From assembly GCA_022600195.1 (NCBI GenBank), contig JAHZKX010000021.1:1-64000 (forward strand): a stretch of 64,000 nt of DNA, written 5' to 3'. The notes beneath the pieces were generated by a model. The model saw nothing but the letters and a program-made list of their open reading frames with translations, was not told where the DNA came from and made no database searches. Numbering within the stretch: position 1 is the first letter of the stretch; every line of letters starts with the position of its first letter. This document shows, in pieces, positions 56,919 through 64,000 of this stretch. The stretch is from Planctomycetota bacterium. Lineage in GTDB: Bacteria > Planctomycetota > Planctomycetia > Planctomycetales > Planctomycetaceae. The position numbers and the translations under genes are program-made.

Positions 56919-57806
56919 TTATTGCGGGCTTTGCTTGTCAGACTCTGGTTTTGATATTGTTGATTCCGGTTTCGATTCAAGCTGATCAAAACTGACCTGG
57001 CCCTGATTGGTCTGCAGTCGTTTTTCTTTGAATTCTTTATCTTTCTGCATGACGCGCCACATTACAAATGCAACACCTGCGATCAAGATCATCAGGCCAC
57101 ATGCCAACAGTTGAGAAAATAGTTGGCTTCCTTTTTCGTCGACGGTTTGCGGGGACCATATCAGTTGCTTCGCCAGAATCAAAGGAGCAACCCGTGTGTC
57201 ATCCTGTGCATTGTAAGCATACATCTTGAAGAGGTAGCCTGTCACAGTGACATGATCAATTATCTCAGTTCCTTTGGGAAGCCCTTCCTTGAGTGCTGGC
57301 GGAACCTCCGTGCAAACAACAACGGTGGGATTCTGTTGAGAGTCGTCTGTAAACAGCCACGCTTCATAAAGTGTCTTGATGCCGTAATCATTTTCCTCAG
57401 CAGGATAATGAATCAGTTTTCTCACGCGGCCCGTTAATGTGACCAGTCTGCCTTTGTAACGGCTGCTGTTCTTGAAGATGTCAGGAAACAGGGGGAGTTT
57501 GAGTTGGGGGTGCTCTTTAAACGTTTTCAGTTCTGATCGCCTTTGTTGCAGGTTAAATTCGGCGGCCTGTTTTTGATCCTTCAAGCTGGTTTCCTGAAGG
57601 TGTTTGAGCACTTGGTAATACAGCGTTTTTTCTTCAGGAACGATGCCTCGAAAGTCACGGTCCAGAACTTCATTGAAGATCGAAGGATCCAGTTGTTCCG
57701 GAAAAGGTTGAAAGGGATCACTGGCGGGCTCTTCAGCATTCACAGAAAGAAAGGCGTACATTCCGATGAGTCCGGTCAGTATCAGAGTTCTGATGTAAGA
57801 CTGCAT
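56919..57806 (-). CDS. Hypothetical exported protein with C-terminal membrane helix
   Basis: A 295-residue protein with a signal peptide (about 1-24, ending SVNA), a helical charged region (50-110), then a beta-rich segment (YKGRLVTLTGRVRKLI, about 115-210) that resembles an OB-like barrel. A membrane helix lies at about 226-246 (LLACGLMILIAGVAFVMWRV), followed by a Lys/Gln/Ser-rich tail. I know no functional family. I begin at ATG 57806, where the signal peptide starts, not at the frame start 57854. Confidence 0.65.
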   Translation of the reverse strand: MQSYIRTLILTGLIGMYAFLSVNAEEPASDPFQPFPEQLDPSIFNEVLDRDFRGIVPEEKTLYYQVLKHLQETSLKDQKQAAEFNLQQRRSELKTFKEHPQLKLPLFPDIFKNSSRYKGRLVTLTGRVRKLIHYPAEENDYGIKTLYEAWLFTDDSQQNPTVVVCTEVPPALKEGLPKGTEIIDHVTVTGYLFKMYAYNAQDDTRVAPLILAKQLIWSPQTVDEKGSQLFSQLLACGLMILIAGVAFVMWRVMQKDKEFKEKRLQTNQGQVSFDQLESKPESTISKPESDKQSPQ

Positions 57807-58186
57807 GATCCGCGCCTGCCTCTCTACTTCATTAAGTTGTTTAATATAATACAATTATGGCAATTAAATGCTGACTGTATTCTGTCGTCGGAGACACAAT
57901 TTGTCGAGCTTAAAAATTATTGATGTCTGGATGTTGTACGTGGCGTAATTCCTTATTTGATAAGACTTTTTGTCATCAGAGGCCTCTCAGAGAGCATTGA
58001 CACAATACAGAGGATCTCTATAATTCCCTACTGCAATGAGCGCTAAGATGAATATCTTCTTATTTTTTCAGGGATTAGAGCGATCCTGAAATTAGTGAAA
58101 TCTGTCCATGCAGGGTAGTCGAGACGATTTTCTCTGCTTTTTTTCAAAATAAATATCAAATCCAATAGTAACGGAGACAACCAGTA
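57807..58186. other. Divergent region upstream of trxA
   Basis: A 380-bp region between the OB-like gene and trxA, which are transcribed divergently. It holds the strong trxA promoter and otherwise no supported gene. Confidence 0.5.
57997..58024 (+). promoter_or_regulatory. Consensus sigma-70 promoter of trxA
   Basis: A perfect TTGACA (57997-58002) and a perfect TATAAT (58019-58024) are 16 bp apart. Initiation near 58031 would give a leader of about 155 nt before the trxA ATG, unusually long for a small housekeeping gene. Confidence 0.8.
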
Positions 58187-58513
58187 ATGGCTGAAAATGT
58201 CTTGGAATTTACTGATGCCAACTTCCAGTCTGAAGTCTTAGAAGCATCGGAACCTGTATTAGTCGATTTCTGGGCTCCCTGGTGTGGCCCCTGTAAAATG
58301 ATGATGCCAACGATTGAAGAAATTGCCAGCGATTACTCAGGTCGTGTTCGTGTTGGAAAATTGAATACAGATGAAAATCCAGGCATTGCTTCCTCAAGCA
58401 GTATCAGTGCCATTCCCACTGTAAAGCTTTATAAAAACGGTGAAGTCGTTGAAACATTCGTAGGCGTAACGGCCAAAGATAAATTTGCGACTTCACTGGA
58501 TGGCCAGTTATAA
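58187..58513 (+). CDS. trxA: Thioredoxin
   Basis: A 108-residue disulfide reductase. The active site WCGPC is at 32-36 with C33 and C36, preceded by DFWAPW, and the cis-proline segment IPTVKLYKNG lies near 75-84. Length and all core residues are typical for classical thioredoxin. A consensus promoter precedes it and an intrinsic terminator follows, so it is monocistronic. Confidence 0.96.
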   Translation: MAENVLEFTDANFQSEVLEASEPVLVDFWAPWCGPCKMMMPTIEEIASDYSGRVRVGKLNTDENPGIASSSSISAIPTVKLYKNGEVVETFVGVTAKDKFATSLDGQL

Positions 58514-58558
58514 ACCCAGCTAATAATCGCTGTGCAAACCGCGATTTGATCTCATAGT

Positions 58559-58599
58559 GGGCAGAGAGGACATTTACTTTATCCCTTTCTGCCCTTTTT
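58559..58599 (+). terminator. Intrinsic terminator after trxA
   Basis: GGGCAGA (58559-58565) pairs with TCTGCCC (58588-58594) across a 22-nt loop and is followed by five T residues. It lies 46 bp after the trxA stop. Confidence 0.75.
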
Positions 58600-58716
58600 G
58601 CAGTTTAATTGATTTGCATTGACGATCTCAAATTCGTCATAAGGAACTGAATTCCTTAACTTTGATCTACGATCAGGTAATGCAACGTTCCGCTTTTCAG
58701 GGGAAGGAATCCCGGC

Positions 58717-60750
58717 ATGAGCGATGATACTCGGCCTGACCAGAAAATAGAGTCTCCGTCTCCCTTTTCTGGCGTGAAACCAGACAGTGGTGATCTGACG
58801 AACGCTCGTCCTCTTTCCGGTCCCTCAGGTGTTGAACGTCGGGCCGACCAACCGCATACTGCGCAGGAAACCCATACACCAGAAGAGCATTCTTTTTTCA
58901 GTGCCCAGAAACAGGCAGAGCTGGAAAAACGTTTTTCTTTTGCAGCGATTGCATCAGAGATGCAGAGTCAGGGGGCAGAAGAGGCGGGGGCATCTTTGAC
59001 CGGCGCAGAGCTTTTGTCTCAAGCTGGTGACATTGCCAAATACCTCAAAGCACAATTTGCTGAAATCAGCCGCCGCGAGCAGTTATTAAATAGCCAGCTC
59101 AACGAACTCGATAATGAACGACGAAAAATTCGTATGTGGGTTGGTCAGATTGAAGATCAGTATGACGAACGTGAAGCCGGCATTCGAGAAAAAGAGACCG
59201 AACTAATACGCAAAGCCGTCGAGTGTGAAAAACTCGCAAAAACAGTACAGCATGAGCAGGAAAAAGTTTTTGAATCCCAGGCAGCACTGGATCAGGAACG
59301 TGACGCGATGCGGGATGAAATTCTGGTCGAGTTTGCGCAACAACAGGAAGCGTTAGAGAAACAACGACAGGATCTGGACAATGAACGCAATCGAATTCAT
59401 CAAGAGGTGCTTGCATCACTGACGGCACAACGCAGCGAATTGAGTCGCGATCAGGAAGAGTGGCAAGGGGAAAAGCAGACAGAACTGAATCAACTGAAAA
59501 AAGAACGTGAATATCAAGAAACGACTATCAAAAAAGTTGAAGAAGAACTTGCATCACAAAAAGAAAAATTCGAGCTGGAGTTGAAAACACAGCAGACAGA
59601 ATGGGAGTCTCAACGGCAGTTGGAGACAGAACGTCTGGAGTCTCAGAAACGGGATTTTGTGATTCGTTCAGAAGAAATCGAACATCAGCTGAAAATTCAA
59701 CGCGAAGATCTTGAGCGTGAATATGGGTCACGCGAAGAAGAATTTGATCAGAAACGAACTTTAATCGAGAACCGGATCAAATTTCAGGAAAATCATCTAC
59801 TACGTTTGCGGAATCAAATTGAAGAGGATCAGCATGATTTCCAAAGACAACAGCAAATCCAGCAACAGCAACACGAACAGAACGAGCGCATTCATATATT
59901 AAGAATGAAACAACTTGATCGATTTCGTGATTTATTACAACAGCGTGAAGCGTCGCTCAGCAAAGAGCGGGCTTTACATACAGAACTGCGTCGTTCGGTA
60001 GAGCGTTACGAATTGAATCAGAAGCAGCATATGTCAGATGAGTATGAAATCTGGCAAAAAGAACGCGACGCCCAAAAGGCGGAACTGCGACGTCAACAGG
60101 ATATGCTGTCTTTACACGCGGAAAACCTGGAACACCGTCGCGAGCGACTGGATACCCTTCGGTCTGAAGTGGAAGAAACACATCGGGGGACACTGGAAAT
60201 GCGACTGGCGCTGGAAGAAGGCTGGGCGCAATTAACTCAGGAGGAAGGTGAAGAGGCAGCTCGTTCACGACTGGAAAAAGCCCGTGAGGCACTTGCTGCT
60301 CATTACCGACAATTGCGTGAAGCTTTGTCGGTTGAAAGACAGGAACTGGATCACTCACAAGAACTATTTCATCGACACAGAGATGAGTTTCGTCAGGAAC
60401 GCCAGGACCTTTCAGAGTGGGTGTCCGAGCGTGATGAACAATTAAGACTGCGAAGCGAACAGTTACGCTTTGAAGCAGAAAAATTGGCGATTCATGATGC
60501 GGCCTGGGACAAGAAACGGGAACTCTGGCTTCAGGAAAAAGTACAGGCCGAACAGATCATTCGCGATTTACTACAGCAAATGACAGATTTAACGGGCATT
60601 GAAGGTGTCGAGGATGAGGCAGCCATGCTCTCCAACGCTGAATCGCCCGATCAATGTCTAGACAAAACGCCCGAAGAAAACTCCGTTGAAGCGCTTGACC
60701 TGGATATTACAGCAGATGGTCAATCTGCTGAATTCGATCCGCGGGATTGA
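58717..60750 (+). CDS. Long coiled-coil protein
   Basis: A 677-residue cytoplasmic protein. After a disordered Ser/Pro/Asp-rich N-terminus (1-65), the region from about 105 to 620 is almost unbroken heptad-type sequence very rich in Glu, Gln, Arg and Leu (for example LNSQLNELDNERRKI, RQDLDNERNRIHQEV). A single long coiled coil, possibly several hundred angstroms, is expected. The tail is acidic. No motor or membrane motif is seen. Such proteins can be filament-forming or scaffolding. ATG follows GGGGAAGGAATCCCGGC. Confidence 0.82.
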   Translation: MSDDTRPDQKIESPSPFSGVKPDSGDLTNARPLSGPSGVERRADQPHTAQETHTPEEHSFFSAQKQAELEKRFSFAAIASEMQSQGAEEAGASLTGAELLSQAGDIAKYLKAQFAEISRREQLLNSQLNELDNERRKIRMWVGQIEDQYDEREAGIREKETELIRKAVECEKLAKTVQHEQEKVFESQAALDQERDAMRDEILVEFAQQQEALEKQRQDLDNERNRIHQEVLASLTAQRSELSRDQEEWQGEKQTELNQLKKEREYQETTIKKVEEELASQKEKFELELKTQQTEWESQRQLETERLESQKRDFVIRSEEIEHQLKIQREDLEREYGSREEEFDQKRTLIENRIKFQENHLLRLRNQIEEDQHDFQRQQQIQQQQHEQNERIHILRMKQLDRFRDLLQQREASLSKERALHTELRRSVERYELNQKQHMSDEYEIWQKERDAQKAELRRQQDMLSLHAENLEHRRERLDTLRSEVEETHRGTLEMRLALEEGWAQLTQEEGEEAARSRLEKAREALAAHYRQLREALSVERQELDHSQELFHRHRDEFRQERQDLSEWVSERDEQLRLRSEQLRFEAEKLAIHDAAWDKKRELWLQEKVQAEQIIRDLLQQMTDLTGIEGVEDEAAMLSNAESPDQCLDKTPEENSVEALDLDITADGQSAEFDPRD

Positions 60751-60789
60751 AGGTGCTTTTCCACATTGAGGTGTAAACTGATTGCAGAG

Positions 60790-60978
60790 CTATCGCAGGT
60801 CCTGCCAGGCATCCCAGCAGAGAAACAGAACCAGACTGGCAGAGATGAGAAACATGATGTCCATCATGGTACTACCACGAAAAGGTATCCCAATAATCAT
60901 GTCGACCAGAGCAAGTACCACCACGATTCCGGAAACGGCCATTGAGCCAATGATCATTTTTTTGGGTGCATCCGTCAT
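60790..60978 (-). CDS. Small membrane protein
   Basis: A 62-residue protein with two membrane helices (about 8-28 and 38-56) separated by a short GIPFRGSTMMD loop. The composition is strongly protein-like and the frame fills the gap between convergent neighbours. Function unknown. The ribosome site is weak, so the call is moderate. Confidence 0.5.
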   Translation of the reverse strand: MTDAPKKMIIGSMAVSGIVVVLALVDMIIGIPFRGSTMMDIMFLISASLVLFLCWDAWQDLR

Positions 60979-61273
60979 TGCAATCTCTGTCCCTCTCTAC
61001 TCTTTCTGAAGCTGTACGATTTCTGGATCTCAGTGCAAACTCAAACTTTGCTGAAACTCTCTCTGGTAGTTGTCAGACTGCCGCTCTTTTTGCTTTGAAG
61101 CAGGACTTGAAAAAGACGAGCCACATGCCTTAGTTCCAAGTATACCGTAACGATTGGTGGAATATCCAGTCGATTTTGTCCCTGATGATCGGTTAAGAAT
61201 TTCTTGTGACATCTTTCAGAAAGAACACCCGAAAAATCGTTAAAATAATGATATTCTGATGGGCAATTGTCAC

Positions 61274-61687
61274 TCAAGCGACCGAGCAAAGTTCAATAAT
61301 GTGACCATCCGGGTCATTCACGAATGTTTGTGTTGCGCCATCGGGCCGAGATTTGGGAGGCGAAACAATGGGAATTCCCTGGCTGACCGCCGTTTCATAG
61401 GCCTGTTTTGCATCGTTAACCTGAAACGCAAAGTGATGTGTTCGCGTATTTTGGTCGGGATCGGTTTTCCCTGCCCTGCCCGACTCATCATGCTCAAGAA
61501 TCAAATGGATTTGTTGATTCCCAATCTGAAACCAGTGGCCATCAAACGAAAACGCTGGTCGTGGGACGTGATCCATGCCCAAAAAATCAACATAAAACTG
61601 GCGAGATGCTTCGAGGTCTTTCACCACAAGAGTAATGTGATCAAAAGACTGCACTTGCAGATGATCAGAAATGGCAGAATCATTCAT
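61274..61687 (-). CDS. VOC-family (glyoxalase-like) protein
   Basis: A 137-residue vicinal-oxygen-chelate fold protein. VQSFDHITLVVKDLEASRQFYVDFLGM opens with the first metal His (in FDHITL), HHFAFQV starts the second beta-alpha-beta-beta-beta unit, and DPDGHIIELCS near the C-terminus carries the last metal Glu. The reaction cannot be told from sequence; glyoxalase, dioxygenase or fosfomycin-resistance-like functions all share the fold. It is a separate transcription unit. Confidence 0.88.
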   Translation of the reverse strand: MNDSAISDHLQVQSFDHITLVVKDLEASRQFYVDFLGMDHVPRPAFSFDGHWFQIGNQQIHLILEHDESGRAGKTDPDQNTRTHHFAFQVNDAKQAYETAVSQGIPIVSPPKSRPDGATQTFVNDPDGHIIELCSVA

Positions 61688-61813
61688 GGGTACCTGTTGC
61701 TCCTGAAATGAAATTGTTCGAAATCTGAATTATGGTAGAGATTCCTGAACGACATCAGTCGTAGCGACTTGAAAATGGAATGTTTTGTTTTCGTTGAAAG
61801 TGCTCTGTATGTC

Positions 61814-62959
61814 TCAGGAAACAGCAGAAGTCAAAATGGGTTCTCCCACTCTCCAGGCAGCGCCCTCTCTCACAACATGACGGTAAAGAGTATCGCGTTC
61901 TACGGGAATGCGACCTGCTTCCTCAATCAGTCGGTGGAGTTGATCGACGGTTAAGCCTTCGGGAGTTTGGGCACCAGCATCATGATAAATCAGTTCATGG
62001 ACGACGGTTCCATCCAGATCGTCTGCTCCAAAACTTAATGCGGTTTGTGCCGTTTTCTCGCCGAGCATAATCCAATAGGCTTTGATGTGGTCGAAGTTGT
62101 CCAGCATGATGCGCGAAAGAGCAATCACTTTGAGGTCCATCAATCCCGATGCTTTACGAATTTCTGACATGCCTGTATTTTCCGGGTGGAATGCCAGTGG
62201 GATGAATGTTTGAAAGCCTCCGGTTTCATCCTGCAAGTCTCTAAGTTGACAGAGATGGTCGATTCGGTGTCTGGCTTGTTCATAGTGACCGTACAGCATC
62301 GTCGCATTACTTCTTAAACCAAGACGATGGGCATCACGGTGAATGTCGATCCAGTTCTTGCCGTCCGCCTTGTGTTCGCAAATTTGTTCGCGCACTTCGG
62401 GGTGAAAAATTTCAGCCCCACCACCGGGCATACTGGAAAGACCCGCTTCCATCATCTGCTCCAGAACCCAGCTGTTTGACTTTTTGGTCATGAAGCTGAA
62501 CCAGTTGATTTCCACAGGAGTCCAGGCTTTGATATGCAATTCGGGATATTCTTCATGAATCACACGGATCACATTCAAATACCAGTCAAACTTTTTCTGA
62601 TGATGCAGGCCGCCCACAACATGAATTTCCGTCGCGCCGGTAGCCCGTGCCTCCTGTACGCGTTCCCGTATCATTTCGTCGGTGAAGGTGTAACCCCGCG
62701 GTGATTTCAGGTCGGCTCGAAATGCACAAAACTTGCAGTGGTAGACACAGACGTTCGTTGGATTCAGATGAATGTTGGTATTATAAAATGCGAAGTTGCC
62801 GTTCTTACGTTCGCGAATCTGATTTGCCAGATCTCCTAACGTGAGAACATCGACTTTCTCATCCAGAAAAATTCCTTCGTCGAAACTGATTCGCTCTCCG
62901 GCTTCAACTTTGCCAGTTATGGAATCCAGCAGTTCCTGTTCGTTTTTATTCAGATTCAT
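61814..62959 (-). CDS. mqnE: Aminodeoxyfutalosine synthase MqnE (radical SAM)
   Basis: A 381-residue radical SAM enzyme of the futalosine menaquinone pathway that joins 3-(1-carboxyvinyl)oxybenzoate with a SAM-derived adenosyl group. The cluster-binding C71-x3-C75-x2-C78 lies in NVCVYHCKFCAFR. THIS family's phrases NTNIHLNPTN before it and GGGAEIF later (about 195) fit MqnE better than MqnC. It is followed 109 bp upstream on the same strand by the prenyltransferase MqnP gene, supporting the pathway call. Confidence 0.9.
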   Translation of the reverse strand: MNLNKNEQELLDSITGKVEAGERISFDEGIFLDEKVDVLTLGDLANQIRERKNGNFAFYNTNIHLNPTNVCVYHCKFCAFRADLKSPRGYTFTDEMIRERVQEARATGATEIHVVGGLHHQKKFDWYLNVIRVIHEEYPELHIKAWTPVEINWFSFMTKKSNSWVLEQMMEAGLSSMPGGGAEIFHPEVREQICEHKADGKNWIDIHRDAHRLGLRSNATMLYGHYEQARHRIDHLCQLRDLQDETGGFQTFIPLAFHPENTGMSEIRKASGLMDLKVIALSRIMLDNFDHIKAYWIMLGEKTAQTALSFGADDLDGTVVHELIYHDAGAQTPEGLTVDQLHRLIEEAGRIPVERDTLYRHVVREGAAWRVGEPILTSAVS

Positions 62960-63068
62960 CGGACCCAGGGTTGATTCTTTTCAGCTGATTGATGTTTTCT
63001 AATTCGGTTGTTGCGGTCTTGAAGAGCGCACAATACGAGACACAACTATTATTACGATTCAACCCCGC

Positions 63069-63932
63069 TTATGCGAGCCAGACGTCGATCAATCCCACAA
63101 AGAACAATCCAATACTGATCACGGCATTCACGTGAAAAAATGCCAGATTCACTCGATTCAGGTTCTCGGGGTTCACCAGCAGATGTTCGTAGATCAAAAG
63201 GCAAGATACAGCGAGAATGCCAATCAAAAACGGAATTCCTAAGCCTGCCACATACCATAAACTGAACAGACAGACCAAGGTCATGAAGTGACTCAGCATC
63301 GCAAAACGGAGTGCCTTTTTAATTCCCCAGCGTGAGGGAATACTGGAGAGCCGCTTTTCCTGATCAAAATGCACATCCTGACACGCATAAATGATGTCAA
63401 AACCACCAACCCAGAAGAAGACAACCAGTCCCAGGAGGAGCGGCTCTATTGAAAGACTACCCCGGATAGCAATCCAGGCTGCCAGAGGAGAAAGCATCAG
63501 GGCGGCAGAGAGCCAGTAATGACACCAGATAGTAAAGCGTTTGGCGTAGGAATAACCCAGCAGAAACAACAAAACCGGAACCGAAAGAAACAGCGGCCAG
63601 CGATTGGGTAAAAACAGAAGCGTCGAAGCAATAAATGCCAGTGAAGTCAGAAGTGTGAAGAGGAACACGGCGCGCACACTGATCAGCCCTGCGGGAAGAT
63701 GACGAGTTTGTGTACGCGGGTTTTGTGCATCGATGTCCCGGTCGACGAGCCTGTTAAACGCCATCGCCGCCGAGCGCGCAAACAACATGCACAGTAGGAT
63801 GCCAGCCAGATCTTGCCAGCGAAAGGGCTGGTCACGCCAGGCTAACACCGCTGACAATAAAGCAAATGGGAGGGCGAATATGGTATGACTGAAGCGAATG
63901 AGTTCCAGCAACAGTCGCAGTCGGGCCAGCAT
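63069..63932 (-). CDS. mqnP: UbiA-family prenyltransferase, probably MqnP
   Basis: A 287-residue polytopic membrane enzyme with about eight or nine helices that attaches a polyprenyl chain to the menaquinone head group. The first Asp-rich motif is NRLVDRDIDAQNPRT (about 61-75), and the second is YACQDVHFDQEKRLSSIP (about 181-198). The sequence resembles the 4-hydroxybenzoate-octaprenyltransferase-like branch used in the futalosine pathway. It lies directly upstream of mqnE on the same strand. The ATG at 63932 lies 68 bp from the window edge and the frame looks complete. Confidence 0.87.
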   Translation of the reverse strand: MLARLRLLLELIRFSHTIFALPFALLSAVLAWRDQPFRWQDLAGILLCMLFARSAAMAFNRLVDRDIDAQNPRTQTRHLPAGLISVRAVFLFTLLTSLAFIASTLLFLPNRWPLFLSVPVLLFLLGYSYAKRFTIWCHYWLSAALMLSPLAAWIAIRGSLSIEPLLLGLVVFFWVGGFDIIYACQDVHFDQEKRLSSIPSRWGIKKALRFAMLSHFMTLVCLFSLWYVAGLGIPFLIGILAVSCLLIYEHLLVNPENLNRVNLAFFHVNAVISIGLFFVGLIDVWLA

Positions 63933-64000
63933 CGAAACGAATCCAATATCTTAAAAAGATGACGTCAGTCGGCATGATCAGGGGAAAACACCAGACGAGC

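Noticed and set aside
61030-61289. Minus-strand frames of 60 and 82 codons
   Set aside because: They overlap each other in different frames, lack ribosome sites and have no protein-like pattern.

Overview
The window looks like chromosome from a planctomycete (Planctomycetota), probably a Gimesia/Planctomyces-type member of the Planctomycetales. The evidence is the gene families: a planctomycete-type cytochrome (DUF1549/DUF1553) and DUF1501 pair, a sulfatase, a J-like/WD40/formylglycine-enzyme-like fusion, a redoxin/haem/copper-monooxygenase fusion, futalosine-pathway menaquinone genes, and a PVM-type (Planctomycetes-Verrucomicrobia) bacterial microcompartment operon. The genus is an inference; no rRNA is present.

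Layout. 1-2940: left edge with short repeats, an unknown gene, an excisionase-like HTH gene and a tyrosine recombinase whose 3' end faces the 3' end of a tRNA-Ser(GCU) gene; this looks like the end of an integrative element that continues left of the window. 2940-8430: rmlD, a GNAT acetyltransferase, a degenerate Uma2 protein, sthA and a sulfatase. 8480-14800: two large minus-strand multidomain proteins. 14960-22140: housekeeping genes acpS, a LOG-family gene overlapping ftsH, and dxr overlapping rseP. 22150-32380: a planctomycete-specific secreted protein, a prepilin-peptidase-like gene, a methyltransferase, and the DUF1549/DUF1501 pair. 32570-38720: flagellar export/placement block flhA-flhF-flhG-(small membrane protein)-fliA, closed by a strong terminator. 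38900-42950: MoxR/DUF58 pair, a small secreted protein and an FHA protein.

42950-55790 (minus strand) is the highlight: a complete PVM-type microcompartment operon. From 5' to 3' it reads: DeoR regulator, PduL phosphotransacylase, two BMC-H shell proteins, acetate kinase, BMC-P, a four-helix membrane protein, CoA-acylating aldehyde dehydrogenase, BMC-P, an unknown protein with a targeting-like helix, BMC-P, class II (fuculose-phosphate type) aldolase, lactate/malate dehydrogenase, and an aldolase-like TIM-barrel protein; a YfhO-like membrane protein follows 15 bp downstream. Four cargo candidates carry terminal amphipathic helices of the encapsulation-peptide type. The expected pathway is deoxysugar-phosphate to lactaldehyde (aldolase), lactaldehyde to lactyl-CoA (dehydrogenase), lactyl-phosphate (PduL), then lactate plus ATP (acetate kinase), with the NAD-dependent dehydrogenase recycling cofactor. 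A cluster of TTTCC/GGAAA boxes upstream of deoR is a candidate operator.

55790-64000: purN, an OB-like membrane protein, trxA with a consensus promoter and a terminator, a long coiled-coil protein, a small membrane protein, a VOC protein, and the menaquinone genes mqnE and mqnP. This microcompartment class is already known from planctomycetes. What is less explained here is its accessory content (membrane protein, targeting-helix protein, TIM-barrel protein, CxxC insert in the aldolase) and several degenerate-active-site proteins elsewhere in the window.
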